NCBI RefSeq assembly: GCF_016908515.1
Contig: NZ_JAFBEA010000003.1
Location: 1 to 64,000, forward strand
Reading direction: 5' to 3'
DNA from: Virgibacillus halotolerans
Lineage (GTDB): Bacteria; Bacillota; Bacilli; Bacillales; Amphibacillaceae
DNA: 64,000 nt
Shown: one piece after another, positions 45,262 through 55,431 of the stretch
Layout of the letters: each line of letters starts with the position of its first letter
Position numbering within the stretch: the stretch's first letter is position 1
Translations under genes and position numbers: made by a program
The notes under the pieces: generated by a model
Seen by the model: only the letters and a program-made list of their open reading frames with translations
The model's database searches: none
What the model was told of the DNA's origin: nothing

Positions 45262-46242
45262 ATGAGAGAGATTACGTATGCGTCAGCTATAAAAGAGGCA
45301 ATGGTTCAAGAAATGCGTATAGATAAAGATGTTTTTATCTTAGGAGAAGATATTGGAATATACGGCGGTTCTTTCGGAGTAACGAACGGTATGATAGAAG
45401 AGTTTGGCCCGGAAAGGGTCCGTAACACTCCAATATCTGAATCTGCAATTAGTGGATGTGCGGTTGGAGTTGCAATGATGGGAATGAGACCGATTCTAGA
45501 GATTCAATTCTCTGATTTTGTTATGATTGCGATGGATAATATTGTGAATCAAGCCGCAAAAATGCGTTATATGTTCGGTGGCAAGACTCAAGTTCCAATG
45601 GTTGTTCGTCTACCAAGCGGATCTGGATTAGGTTTTGCTGCACAACATTCACAAAGCCTAGAGGCGTGGATGGCTCATGTACCAGGATTAATTGTCGTCC
45701 AACCTTCTAACCCTTATGATGCAAAAGGATTGATGAAAACAGCAATTCATAATAATAATCCAGTCATTTTTTTTGAACAAAAAGGATTATACAATACAAA
45801 AGCAGATGTTCCAGAGGAAGAATATAAGATTCCACTAGGTGTTGCAGAAGTAAAAAAAGAGGGGACTGATCTTACTGTTGTTGCAACAGGAATTATGGTT
45901 AATCGTACGCTGGAAGCGGCTGAGGAATTGGAGAAAGACGGAAATAGTATTGAAGTAATTGATCCACGGACTTTAGTCCCGTTAGATATAAAAACGATTA
46001 TTGAGTCTGTAAAGAAAACAAATCGCGCATTAGTTGTTTACGAGGCCGTTGAACGTGGTGGTTATGGTGCAGAAATTGCTAGTTTGATTGGAGAAAGTGA
46101 AGCATTTGATTTCTTGGATGAACCGGTTAGTCGTTTAGGAGGAATTGCAACACCGATTCCATATAATCCAAAATTAGAAAAAGCTGCTGTCCCACAAGTA
46201 GAAGATATAGTTAAAAAAGTAAAATCAATGATGAATAAGTAA
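45262..46242 (+). CDS. acoB: Acetoin/2-oxoacid dehydrogenase E1 component, beta subunit
   Basis: The 326-residue transketolase-like E1-beta subunit. [38 protein letters not shown] and [31 protein letters not shown] contain the TPP-activating Glu. [34 protein letters not shown] is the substrate-side loop. The C-terminal half has [16 protein letters not shown] and [15 protein letters not shown]. It starts 15 bases after the alpha gene and pairs with it as an alpha2beta2 E1. Confidence 0.88.
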   Translation: MREITYASAIKEAMVQEMRIDKDVFILGEDIGIYGGSFGVTNGMIEEFGPERVRNTPISESAISGCAVGVAMMGMRPILEIQFSDFVMIAMDNIVNQAAKMRYMFGGKTQVPMVVRLPSGSGLGFAAQHSQSLEAWMAHVPGLIVVQPSNPYDAKGLMKTAIHNNNPVIFFEQKGLYNTKADVPEEEYKIPLGVAEVKKEGTDLTVVATGIMVNRTLEAAEELEKDGNSIEVIDPRTLVPLDIKTIIESVKKTNRALVVYEAVERGGYGAEIASLIGESEAFDFLDEPVSRLGGIATPIPYNPKLEKAAVPQVEDIVKKVKSMMNK

Positions 46243-46257
46243 GGGGGGCTCAGTGTT

Positions 46258-47598
46258 ATGGCAGAAAAGTTATTGTTGCCCAAAATGGGTGCATCAATGG
46301 AAGAAGGAACGATTGACAACTGGTTGGTTGACGAAGGTGAAAAAGTCGAGGCGGGAGATCCCGTTGTTGAGGTTCAAACGGACAAAATTACAATAGAAGT
46401 TGAAGCTGAAAATGATGGTATTTTACTTAAGAAGTTGTACGATCCGGGAGATATTGTTCCTGTCCAACAAGTAATTGCTTTTATTGGTGAAGAGGGCGAA
46501 AATGTAGACGATATTATGGAGGATGTTGGAGAAGAAGTTTCCGGTGAAGAAAGTAAATCAGAAAATATTGAGTCCATATTTAATAAAAAGTTGGAAACTG
46601 GAGCTTCATCAGGTGATAAGGTAGATACCATCTCCATCCGGCGAACCCCAATTGCTCGTCGGTTAGCAGAAGAAAACGACGTGAGTTTAGAGGAAGTATC
46701 AGGCAGTGGACCACTAGGACGTATTCAAAAACGTGATATCGAAAATTATTTTAAAACATCCCAGAAAAAAATTACGCCACTTGCACAGAAAATGGCGACA
46801 GATTTTCAGGTTGACACTTCTACGATTGCAGGTTCCGGAACGCACGGAAAAATTATAAAAGATGATATTATTTCAACGAACAGACCGAATATTTCAGAAC
46901 GTCTGACAGCTAAACGAGTTGATTTTAAAGGCATGCGAAAAATAATTGCACAGCGGATTTCTGATAGTTTTTATTCAGCCCCACATGTAACGTTAAATTC
47001 GGAAGTTGATATGACAGAATGTGTAACATTACGTAAAAAGTTGTTATCAGTTATTGAAGAATTAGAAAGTGTTCGTTTGTCATATAATGAAATTATTGTT
47101 AAAGCAACGGCTTTTGCATTGAGGAACAATCCAAACATCAATATTTCATTAAAGGATGAAAAAGAGATCGTATACCATCCGGATGTTAATATCGGAATTG
47201 CGGTTGCGGTACCAGATGGATTAGTTGTTCCTGTCTTGCGTAATGTAGATGAAAAAGGTCTGGGAACATTAGCAAAGGAAGCTAAGGCGATTGCTAAAAA
47301 GGCAATGGACGGTTCGTTAACATCAGATGAAATGCAAGGGAGCACGTTTTCAATTAGTAATTTAGGAATGTATGCAATTGACGGATTTACACCAATCATT
47401 AATCAGCCTAATGCTGCAATCTTAGGTGTTGGTCGTATCCAAAAAAAATCGGTTATTGTCGACGATGAAGTAGCAGTTCGCTCGATGATGGCACTTAGTT
47501 TATCTTTTGATCACCGTATTATTGATGGCGCACCAGCTGCACAGTTTTTAACTGATTTAAAAGACGTGCTGGAAAATCCATACAAATTAATGGTATAA
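46258..47598 (+). CDS. acoC: Dihydrolipoamide acyltransferase E2 with two subunit-binding domains
   Basis: The 446-residue core of the complex. A lipoyl domain (residues 1-80) carries the lipoylated Lys43 in QTDKITIE. An acidic linker follows. Then come two peripheral subunit-binding domains: TPIARRLAEENDVSLEEVSG at about 130-165, and TPLAQKMATDFQVDTSTIAG at about 175-210. The catalytic domain (from about 220) ends in SLSFDHRIIDGAPAAQFL with the catalytic His and Asp. The doubled binding domain is unusual for a 446-residue E2. It starts 15 bases after the E1-beta gene. Confidence 0.88.
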   Translation: MAEKLLLPKMGASMEEGTIDNWLVDEGEKVEAGDPVVEVQTDKITIEVEAENDGILLKKLYDPGDIVPVQQVIAFIGEEGENVDDIMEDVGEEVSGEESKSENIESIFNKKLETGASSGDKVDTISIRRTPIARRLAEENDVSLEEVSGSGPLGRIQKRDIENYFKTSQKKITPLAQKMATDFQVDTSTIAGSGTHGKIIKDDIISTNRPNISERLTAKRVDFKGMRKIIAQRISDSFYSAPHVTLNSEVDMTECVTLRKKLLSVIEELESVRLSYNEIIVKATAFALRNNPNINISLKDEKEIVYHPDVNIGIAVAVPDGLVVPVLRNVDEKGLGTLAKEAKAIAKKAMDGSLTSDEMQGSTFSISNLGMYAIDGFTPIINQPNAAILGVGRIQKKSVIVDDEVAVRSMMALSLSFDHRIIDGAPAAQFLTDLKDVLENPYKLMV

Positions 47599-47610
47599 GG
47601 AGTTAAATGT

Positions 47611-48981
47611 ATGACTGTGTATGATGTAATTGTAGTAGGTGGAGGTCCAGGGGGATATGTTTCTGCCATTCGAGCAGCTAAACTTGGGAAAAAAACAGCT
47701 CTCGTAGAAGTCGATTTACTCGGTGGAACTTGTCTAAATCGAGGATGCATCCCTTCGAAGACTTTGTTGAAACATGCAGACGTTATCGAACAAATTGATA
47801 AAGCGAAGGACTGGGGAATTCAGACAGATTCTCTGACATTTGACTTTGGCAAAATGCTTGACAGAAAAGATAAAGTGATTCAGACACTTCGTAGCGGAAT
47901 TGAAGGATTACTTCACACTGGTAAGATTGATGTCTACAAAGGATTTGCTAAAATTACCGCTGGGAAACGAGTGGTTGTTGAGGATAACACAGAGCTCAAA
48001 GGTGAAAAAATCATTATTGCTTCAGGAAGTAGTCCAAGTATTCCTCCGATAGCTGGACTAGACAGTGTAGACTATCATACAACAGATTCAATTTTCGAGA
48101 TTGACCGTATTCCACAATCACTTGTTATTGTTGGTGGTGGCGTAATCGGGGTAGAAATTGCTAATATTTTTTCAAGTCTAGGAACAAAGGTAACGATTAT
48201 CGAACTTAGTGAACGAATCGTACCTACTGAGGACGAAGAAGCTTCAAAACTATTGTTAAAAGTCTTGAAGAAAAAAGGCATAAAGGTATTGCTAAAGCAC
48301 CAAGTGAATGAAGTACGTCAAGGAATTTCAAATAAAGAGATAATCGTAAAAGATGAAAAAGAATTGATGGTTACTGCCGATGAATTACTAATTGCCGTCG
48401 GACGTGTTCCAAATACAGATGTAGTAAAAGAACTTGCATTGGATATGAATGGTCCTTTTATTAAAACAAATGGGTACTTAGAAACAAGTGAAAAGGGGAT
48501 TTTTGCAGTAGGAGATGTAATTGGAAACCTACAGTTAGCGCATGTAGCTAGTAGTGAAGGGTTGACTGCAGTTGCAAATCTCGATAGTCCCCAAGTTAAA
48601 ATGAATTACTCAGTTATACCACGGTGTATTTATACGTCGCCACAAATAGCAAGTGTTGGAATGAATGAAGCAGAATTAATGAAAAAAGGTATAACTTACC
48701 GTGTGCATACCTTTAATTTTAGTGGAAACGGAATGGCTTTAGCAACAGGAGAGACGGAAGGGTTCTCAAAAGTAATGATAGATGAAAAATATGGAGAAAT
48801 TCTCGGTGTTGTAATGGTGGGCGCACACGTTACAGAAATCATTAGTCAATCATCATCCTATATGTTTTTAGAAGGGACAATAGACGAATTTGCAACGATG
48901 GTTCAACCTCATCCATCAGTATCGGAAGTTTTAATGGAGTCAGCGAATAAATTATTAGGAAAAGGAATTCATTCGATTTAG
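47611..48981 (+). CDS. acoL: Dihydrolipoamide dehydrogenase E3
   Basis: FAD enzyme that reoxidises the lipoyl arm with NAD. The 456 residues show the FAD motif VIVVGGGPGGYVSAIRAAKLG, the redox disulfide GGTCLNRGCIPSKTLL, the NAD motif LVIVGGGVIGVEIANIFSSLG, the second FAD site GIFAVGDV and the C-terminal catalytic pair HPHPSVSE-like VQPHPSVSEVLME with the His-Glu base. It follows the E2 gene by 12 bases and completes the acetoin-type operon. There is no lipoate ligase or AcoR-type activator nearby. Confidence 0.9.
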   Translation: MTVYDVIVVGGGPGGYVSAIRAAKLGKKTALVEVDLLGGTCLNRGCIPSKTLLKHADVIEQIDKAKDWGIQTDSLTFDFGKMLDRKDKVIQTLRSGIEGLLHTGKIDVYKGFAKITAGKRVVVEDNTELKGEKIIIASGSSPSIPPIAGLDSVDYHTTDSIFEIDRIPQSLVIVGGGVIGVEIANIFSSLGTKVTIIELSERIVPTEDEEASKLLLKVLKKKGIKVLLKHQVNEVRQGISNKEIIVKDEKELMVTADELLIAVGRVPNTDVVKELALDMNGPFIKTNGYLETSEKGIFAVGDVIGNLQLAHVASSEGLTAVANLDSPQVKMNYSVIPRCIYTSPQIASVGMNEAELMKKGITYRVHTFNFSGNGMALATGETEGFSKVMIDEKYGEILGVVMVGAHVTEIISQSSSYMFLEGTIDEFATMVQPHPSVSEVLMESANKLLGKGIHSI

Positions 48982-49196
48982 AGGCTTTAGACTTACAAGA
49001 GTATTGTTCCGAGGAAGGCAAATAAGGTAATCAGATAAACCCTTAGTGACAATACCTCGATGAGTTCATGTAATCAATTTATTTGAAATTAAGAAGTAGT
49101 TTAATGGAAAATATATCACAAAGTGTTGTTTAGGATTATTTTTAAAAAAACAAATTGTAAACGATGTCAATAGAGAATTTTATTGGAGGTAATGGA
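48982..49196. other. Spacer after the E3 gene
   Basis: No gene and no convincing terminator; AT-rich. The last bases hold the GGAGG site for the SDR gene. Confidence 0.35.
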
Positions 49197-49976
49197 ATGG
49201 AATTACTAAGTAATACTGCAATTATTACTGGTGCGGGTCAAGGAATTGGAAAGGCAATAGCATTGAAATTAGCCTCGGAAGGGGCAGATATTGCAGTAGT
49301 AGATATAAACGATCATAATGTACAGCAAACCGTTGAGGAAATTAAAAGATTAGGAAGGCAAGGCATTGGCTACACTAGGGATCTTACAATTATTAAAGAT
49401 ATTGAGTTACTTTACAATGACGTTTCAGATGACTTTGGAAAAATTGATATTGTTGTCAATGGAGCTGGAGTAGTTAGGCCTAAGCCTATTCTTGAAAATA
49501 TTGAAGATGATTGGAACTTTATTATGGATATTAATGCAAAAGCAACATTTTTCTCAATACAACATGCTGTGAAACATATGAAAAAAACTGGCGGCGGGAA
49601 TATAGTTAATATTGCATCTATAGCTGGTAGACAGCCTTCAAAACCAGATATGGCTATATACGGCGCATCAAAAGCAGCTGTAATTAATATTACTAAATCC
49701 GCAGCAACAGCATTTGGCCCAGATAATATTAATGTTAATGCAATTTGCCCCGGAGTTGTACACACAAAAATGTGGGATCAAATTGACAGTGAAAGAGCAG
49801 ATATATACGGTCTCAAAAAAGGGGATGCTATACATTCAATCACAACAACTAATCCAAAAGGTCGTGCAGGAAAATTGAGTGAAATTGCCGGATTAGTATT
49901 TTATTTAGTAAGTGAAGAAGGAAATTATGTGAACGGACAGTCGATTAATATTTGTGGTGGATTACAAATGGATTAA
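49197..49976 (+). CDS. Short-chain dehydrogenase/reductase (acetoin/butanediol dehydrogenase-like)
   Basis: A 259-residue classical SDR. The NAD motif is TGAGQGIGKAIALKLASEG, the structural NAG appears as NGAGVVRP, the catalytic Ser is in VNIASIAGRQ, and YGASKAAVINITK holds Tyr and Lys. The substrate loop has CPGVVHTKMWDQIDSERADIY, which resembles meso-2,3-butanediol/diacetyl reductases; this would suit a neighbouring acetoin dehydrogenase, but it is inference. ATG 49197 follows GGAGG by seven bases; an upstream TTG-led frame is less likely. Its last 240 bases are duplicated at 55432-55671. Confidence 0.87.
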   Translation: MELLSNTAIITGAGQGIGKAIALKLASEGADIAVVDINDHNVQQTVEEIKRLGRQGIGYTRDLTIIKDIELLYNDVSDDFGKIDIVVNGAGVVRPKPILENIEDDWNFIMDINAKATFFSIQHAVKHMKKTGGGNIVNIASIAGRQPSKPDMAIYGASKAAVINITKSAATAFGPDNINVNAICPGVVHTKMWDQIDSERADIYGLKKGDAIHSITTTNPKGRAGKLSEIAGLVFYLVSEEGNYVNGQSINICGGLQMD

Positions 49977-50181
49977 ATTAAATGGGACAAAATGAATATT
50001 AATTTTCACGTGTGCTGATTATATTTAACTGATTTACCCAATTAGTAATAATTGTGGGACTAGTGTTAGTATGCGAAGTAACAGTTGGTGACACCCGCTT
50101 ATTACATGTTTATAGAAAAAATACTAAATGTTAGATTCAGAAAGTCAACATATATCTAAAAAGTTTTGGGAGGGTATTTCA

Positions 50182-51123
50182 ATGGCATTAATTAATACAG
50201 TTACGGGGAAAGTTGATAGTTCTAAGCTGGGCACCACTTTGGTTCATGAACATTTAAAAGTTCGTAGTGAAGCAATTTCAATGCAGTTTCCTCATCTTTA
50301 CGGTGACGATGAAAGTGATTTTAAAAAGGTCATTAAGGAGCTCAAGGAAATTAAAGATCGTGGTGTACAAACAATATGTGATCCAACAGTGATGGAATTG
50401 GGACGTGATATCCGCTTTATGGAGCGAGCTGCTCGTGAAGTGAATATGAATGTGATTGCAGCTACGGGAATATATACGGTACACTATATAACTCCTTATT
50501 TACAAAACCGTAGTATTGATTTCTTAGCTGAGCTTTTTGTAAGGGATATAGAAGTGGGGATACAAAATACCTCAATTAAAGCGGGATTTCTTAAAGCCGC
50601 TACTGATGAGTTGGGATTCACACCAGATGTAATAAAAGTCCTTCGAGCCGTGGCGCGTGCTCACAAGAAGACGAACGTACCTATTATGGTTCATTCTCAT
50701 CCAGATAGTCAAAATGGACTAAAACAACTTGAAATTTTTAAAGAAGAAGGCGTTGATCCAAGAGGTGTTTTAATCGCACATTGTGGAGATACAGATAATC
50801 TCGATTATCTCATCAAAATATTGGATCAAGGTGCCTTTATTGGAATGGATCGTTATGCTTCAGGTTTAGGTGTTAAGACTGAACAAAGGAATGCTACGGT
50901 TGCCGAATTAGCCAAAAGGGGTTATTCAGATCAAATGTTTTTGTCTCACGACTATAATATTGTGTTTGACTTTTTTACAGATGAAATGTTTCAAAACGCA
51001 CCTGATTGGTCTTTGACATATATTTTTGACAAGGTTTTACCAGATTTACAAGAAAGAGGCGTTACCAAAGAACAGATCAAGACGATTATGGTCGATAACG
51101 TTCGTCGTTGGGTTGGTGAATGA
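50182..51123 (+). CDS. Phosphotriesterase-like (PLL) metal hydrolase
   Basis: A 313-residue member of the phosphotriesterase/lactonase amidohydrolase group. Metal ligands are in LVHEHLKV (HxH), the bridging lysine in SIKAGFLKAATDE, the later histidines in MVHSHPDSQNG and IAHCGDTDNLDYL, and the aspartate in FLSHDYN, so the binuclear site is complete. Substrates of such enzymes range from lactones to phosphoesters. ATG 50182 follows GGGAGGG; the upstream 18 codons are not family-like. Position in the catabolic island suggests a lactone or ester intermediate. Confidence 0.87.
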   Translation: MALINTVTGKVDSSKLGTTLVHEHLKVRSEAISMQFPHLYGDDESDFKKVIKELKEIKDRGVQTICDPTVMELGRDIRFMERAAREVNMNVIAATGIYTVHYITPYLQNRSIDFLAELFVRDIEVGIQNTSIKAGFLKAATDELGFTPDVIKVLRAVARAHKKTNVPIMVHSHPDSQNGLKQLEIFKEEGVDPRGVLIAHCGDTDNLDYLIKILDQGAFIGMDRYASGLGVKTEQRNATVAELAKRGYSDQMFLSHDYNIVFDFFTDEMFQNAPDWSLTYIFDKVLPDLQERGVTKEQIKTIMVDNVRRWVGE

Positions 51124-51451
51124 TAAGTATTCATAACTATGTCGGAACATTAATGCTACAAACTTTGAGGAACTTGGTCAGGCACTTCAAAAAAGGTACT
51201 TCAGTACTTTCTGGTACCCAACTTAGGGTGCAGAAGAGGATACATCAAATAAGTAGTCATGCTGCAAGCCACAGAGGAAGAGTCAAGTATACAAGAAAAA
51301 AGGGAGACAGGAACGATGATGTTGTTCAGATAGAAAACCTAAATATAAGAAGTGGGCTTTAAAGCCTGAATGGAAGTTTTTAGGTTATTATTACCCCCCT
51401 GCAAACTAAATGGAGAGGGGTTGATTACAAATTTATGTGAGGAGTAAATCC
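51124..51451. other. Region with a weak reading frame, no supported gene
   Basis: An open frame of 80 codons overlaps the hydrolase stop but has a basic, low-quality composition and no ribosome-binding site. It is best read as decayed DNA. A GAGGAG site before 51452 belongs to the next gene. Confidence 0.4.
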
Positions 51452-52828
51452 ATGAATAAAAATGATCGCTATTTTGGTGTAATTCCAAAAGGTGCCAGTA
51501 GGTATAGCTGGCTTACCTTACTAAATACCTGGCTTACCTGGGCGTTAAATGGAGTTGTCTTTGCTATGGTATATCTCATAGGAGCCCCTGTGATAGAAGA
51601 ATTCAACCTATCACCAGCAATTTGGGGATGGGTGATCTTTGGTTATTTGGGGATTCGGGTAATAGTTGACATTCCATTGAACATGCTTAGTGATCGCTTA
51701 GGATCCGGGTGGAAAAGAAAATATCTATGGTTTCCGATTATGATTCAATACTCTATAATCGGTACTTTGATAGCCTTTCCTAGTATAAGTGACTCACTGT
51801 GGTCTTTTATTATATTGCTTTTAGCTGTTTCCCTAGGAACCTCAGCTAGTGAATCCATCGGAGTAACTGCAACAGCTGAATGGTGGGCAAAAGAAGAACG
51901 AGGTTTTGCGGTTGGTTTACATCATACGGGTTATCCAATTGGTGCATTAGTTGGAGGTTTTTTTGCCTCATTTATTTTAAACCACTTTGGACCTGAGTCT
52001 TGGCGTTTAGTGTATTTTTCTGCACTTGCTACCTTACCATTTGCTATTTGGTACTGGTACTTATCTAGTAGTAAAAATGCTGAAGAAGTGTATAAAAATA
52101 TTGATAAAAGAAACCTAACACGTCCAGTGGTTTTGGAGACAGGTCATAAACATTCATGGAGCGATTTTGTATCAGTATTAAAGATTCGCGAGGTGGTTAT
52201 TACAGCCGTTTGTTTGTTTCTTTTTCAGGCTGTATACAATATGTTTCTTGTAACTTACTCGCAATATCTAATTTACGTTAAAAACTTTGCATATTCTGAG
52301 GGTGCACTCCTTACAGTAGTTTCAGCAATTACAGGAGCATTCTTCCAATTCGTGGTTCCATCCATTTCGGATCGTATTGGGAGGAAGTGGATTATAGTCG
52401 GTATAGCAGTTTGGCAAGCTGCAATTTTATCACTTTTGCCTATTGCGTCTTCTTTCTTCACTATAGCGCTGGTTCAGTTACTATTTGGGTTCTCTTTATT
52501 TTCAGCGTTTTCAACACTCCTAGCTACCGCGGCAGACACGGCTCCAAACAATAAGACTGGAGCGGTGATGGGGTTTGCTTTCGCTATGACGTGGTTAGGA
52601 GCTGCAAGTGGATCCCTATTATCAGGATATGTATTGGAGCTTTTTGGAGGGTTTCACTCTGCTACCGCTTATCATATTATATTCTATATTATGGTTGCCT
52701 TATGTATTTTTGCTGGTGTTTTAAGAATGTTTGGGCGAGAGACAATACCACGTAAGTACGACGCTAACAAAAATGAAACTATAACTAGTACGTACGAAAC
52801 TGCTAGTACGTTCAAAGTTGAGGGATAG
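51452..52828 (+). CDS. MFS transporter (12 TM), probable organic acid/sugar acid uptake
   Basis: A 458-residue major facilitator permease. The first helix region (YSWLTLLNTWLTWALNGVVFAMVYLIGAPVIEEFNLSP) is followed by a motif-A-like loop DIPLNMLSDRLGSGWKRKY. ETATAEWWAKEERGFAVGLHHTGYPIGALVGGFF resembles helix 4-5 of the phthalate/hexuronate-type carriers. A second motif A is SDRIGRKWIIVG. The C-terminal tail is hydrophilic. ATG 51452 has GAGGAG nine bases upstream. Location in the island suggests uptake of the island substrate. Substrate is unknown. Confidence 0.85.
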   Translation: MNKNDRYFGVIPKGASRYSWLTLLNTWLTWALNGVVFAMVYLIGAPVIEEFNLSPAIWGWVIFGYLGIRVIVDIPLNMLSDRLGSGWKRKYLWFPIMIQYSIIGTLIAFPSISDSLWSFIILLLAVSLGTSASESIGVTATAEWWAKEERGFAVGLHHTGYPIGALVGGFFASFILNHFGPESWRLVYFSALATLPFAIWYWYLSSSKNAEEVYKNIDKRNLTRPVVLETGHKHSWSDFVSVLKIREVVITAVCLFLFQAVYNMFLVTYSQYLIYVKNFAYSEGALLTVVSAITGAFFQFVVPSISDRIGRKWIIVGIAVWQAAILSLLPIASSFFTIALVQLLFGFSLFSAFSTLLATAADTAPNNKTGAVMGFAFAMTWLGAASGSLLSGYVLELFGGFHSATAYHIIFYIMVALCIFAGVLRMFGRETIPRKYDANKNETITSTYETASTFKVEG

Positions 52829-52829
52829 G

Positions 52830-53350
52830 GCATTACAAATGGAGCATTGGGACAAGGCATGGCAATGGCAGAGACACACTTGGCTGCAACATACAAAAAG
52901 AAAAGATGCGGAATAATTAACCATTTTATGTATTCAATTTGCGGAGATGGCGATTTAATGGGGGGGTTCGTCGGAGGAGGCATCCTTGACTGGACATTTA
53001 GGATTAGGAAAACTCATTGTTCTGTATGATTCCAATGGTATTTCTCTAGATGGTGACCTTAAGTTTGTCTTTAGCGAAAGTGTTACGAAACGCTTTGAAT
53101 CTTATGGTTGGCAATATTTACATGTCGAGGATGGGACGCAGAGCTGCCCCTGTATACAACTGAATCACCTAAAATGGTGACGCGAGAATCCTCCGGAGCC
53201 GCCTTAATGCTATTGCTAAGAATTTACCTAACCTTTTTGGCGGTTAGGCAGATTTAGACTCCTCTAATAATACGACACTGAAAGGATTCCCTATTTTTGA
53301 TCGTAACTGTTATGCTGGAAGGAACGTCTGGTTTGTAGTGCCGCTTTAAA
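52830..53350 (+). pseudogene. Transketolase remnant
   Basis: Pieces of a transketolase are readable in changing frames. The N-terminal TPP region gives NGALGQGMAMAETHLAATYK then SICGDGDLM, next [24 protein letters not shown] and [14 protein letters not shown]. After a deletion, ESSGAALNAIAKNLPNLFGG is cut by a stop before ADLDSSNNTTLKGF. More than half of the family length is missing. Confidence 0.87.
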
Positions 53351-53436
53351 TGGACTTTCCTCCTGGAGGAGTAAAATATCTGTAGAATTGTTTTTTGTTT
53401 TCAAAAAAGTAAAGTGATAGAATTCGCATTCTCGTT

Positions 53437-53865
53437 ATTTTTTTAAAAGGTATATATTGGGGTATTCAAGCAGCGATTCCACATATGAAAAATCAAAAAT
53501 CATGTGTCATTTTAAATACAGCTTCTATCAAAGCAATTCGTCCACGTCCAGGTAATAGTATGTATTCAGCATCTAAAGCAGCGACTGTAAATTTGACGAT
53601 ATCACTTGCACTTGAATTAGCTGAGTATGGTATACGTGTAGTAGGTATTAATCCTGTAGCTACAGCTACACCAATGCTTAAAGAGTTCATAGGGAAAGAT
53701 ACAGAATTTAATACTGGAAAAGAAAAATATGAAGCTAGCATTCCTTTGGGGAAAGTAGCTAAGCCAGAGGATATCGCGAATGCTGCCTCATTTTTAGTTT
53801 CTAATGACGCTGCAATGGTAACAGGGAGCTTTATAGATGTAGTAGATGGAGGGAGAGGCATTTAA
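53437..53865 (+). pseudogene. SDR fragment lacking the cofactor-binding half
   Basis: The C-terminal part of a short-chain dehydrogenase, from KGIYWGIQAAIPHMK through the catalytic Ser region TASIKAIRPRPG, YSASKAATVNLTISLALELA and NPVATATPM to VTGSFIDVVDGGRGI. The first ~110 residues with the TGxxxGIG motif and NAG are absent, with transketolase debris just upstream. It cannot bind NAD normally. Confidence 0.83.
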
Positions 53866-53985
53866 AAAATATTATAAATGTCGATATAATTCATGTGATT
53901 TTAACTATATCTTTATCGTCAATGAGATTATATCGACTTATTTCTTTTAAATACTATCAATACACTTAACTTAGGGGGAAACAAT

Positions 53986-55422
53986 ATGGATAATTATAAA
54001 ATGTTAATTAACGGAAATTATGTTGATAGCTTTTCTAAAGAAACTATTTTTTCTGTAAACCCAGGTACAAAAAAATCTGTGGCCACAGTTCCAAGAGGCG
54101 TAAAGGAGGACATTAATGCAGCTGTTCAGGCTGCGAGAACGGCTTTTGAGACTAGTGGATGGAGGGAAATTCCACCTGCTGATCGATCACGTCTTCTTTA
54201 TAAAATTTCTTCTTTAATTTTAGAGAACAAAGAGGAACTAGTTCGGTTAGAAACAAGTGATACAGGAAAGCCACTTACACAAGCTCAGGGTGATGTTGAT
54301 GTTGCTGCTAGGTATTTTGAATATTATGCAGGCGTTGCTGATAAAATTCTAGGCGAAACAGTTCCTATACGTAATGATATTTTAAATTATACTGTTCGTG
54401 AACCTCTCGGTGTCACTGGACATATCGTGCCTTGGAATTATCCATTACAAATGACCGCACGCAGTCTTTCGGCTTCATTGGCTGCGGGGAATACAGCTGT
54501 TATCAAACCAGCTGAAGATACTCCTTTAAGCGCTTTAAAACTCGCTGAATTATGTGAACAATCTGGTATTCCGAAAGGAGTGGTAAATGTTGTGACGGGA
54601 TACGGTAATGAAGCCGGTTCTAGTCTAGCTGGTCATTCTGATGTAAACCATATTACGTTTACAGGTTCAGTTGTTACTGGAACAGCAGTAATGCAATTGG
54701 CTGCTACTAATATTACTCCTGTAACCTTAGAATTAGGTGGAAAGTCACCTAATATCGTTTTTGCTGATGCTAACTTAGAAGATGCTGCACAATGGGTAGT
54801 GCGTTCAATTACTCAAAATGCAGGTCAAACATGTTCAGCTGGTTCAAGACTAATTGTAGAAGAGTCTATTCAAGATCAATTTTTAGAAATTTTAAAACAA
54901 AAAATGGAGCGATTAACTATTGGTTCAGAAAACGCGGATATTGGTCCAATTATCTCTGAAAAACAACTAGAACGAATTGAATATTATATGGAAATCGCTA
55001 ATGAGGAAAATGCCAATATGCTTTGCGGAGGAAAAAGATACTTAAATAATAATGGTTTTTTCTTTGAACCGACAATTATTAACAATCTACCAAAAGAAAG
55101 TAGATTATTTTATGAAGAGATTTTTGGACCTGTACTTGTTGTTTTACCTTTTAAAACATCTTCAGAAGCACTGAGTATCGCCAACGGAACCGAGTATGGT
55201 CTTGTAACTGGTATATGGACTTCCGATATTAATAAAGCACATTGGTTAGCATCACGAGTAAACTCTGGACAAGTATTCATTAACAATTATGGAGCAGCTG
55301 GCGGTGTAGAAATGACCTTTGGAGGTTACAAAAAAAGTGGTTTTGGTAGAGAAAAAGGATTAGAAGCATTGAAATATTATACACAAGTTAAAAATGTTGC
55401 ACTTAAATTTACTATAGATTAA
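53986..55422 (+). CDS. Aldehyde dehydrogenase (betaine-aldehyde-dehydrogenase-like)
   Basis: A 478-residue intact ALDH. Key motifs are GHIVPWNYPLQM (cofactor), NTAVIKPAEDTPLSALKLAEL, FTGSVVTGTAVM, VTLELGGKSPNIVF with the general-base Glu, NAGQTCSAGSRLIVEE with the nucleophilic Cys, EEIFGPVLVVLPF and FGGYKKSGFGREKG near the end. AGGGGGAAACAAT precedes the ATG. It is flanked on both sides by SDR fragments, which suggests oxidation of an aldehyde made by an alcohol dehydrogenase. Exact substrate unknown. Confidence 0.92.
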   Translation: MDNYKMLINGNYVDSFSKETIFSVNPGTKKSVATVPRGVKEDINAAVQAARTAFETSGWREIPPADRSRLLYKISSLILENKEELVRLETSDTGKPLTQAQGDVDVAARYFEYYAGVADKILGETVPIRNDILNYTVREPLGVTGHIVPWNYPLQMTARSLSASLAAGNTAVIKPAEDTPLSALKLAELCEQSGIPKGVVNVVTGYGNEAGSSLAGHSDVNHITFTGSVVTGTAVMQLAATNITPVTLELGGKSPNIVFADANLEDAAQWVVRSITQNAGQTCSAGSRLIVEESIQDQFLEILKQKMERLTIGSENADIGPIISEKQLERIEYYMEIANEENANMLCGGKRYLNNNGFFFEPTIINNLPKESRLFYEEIFGPVLVVLPFKTSSEALSIANGTEYGLVTGIWTSDINKAHWLASRVNSGQVFINNYGAAGGVEMTFGGYKKSGFGREKGLEALKYYTQVKNVALKFTID

Positions 55423-55431
55423 GCAAATCTA

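Noticed and set aside
51120-51362. 80-codon frame after the phosphotriesterase-like gene
   Set aside because: Overlaps the preceding stop, lacks a ribosome-binding site and has the composition of non-coding DNA.
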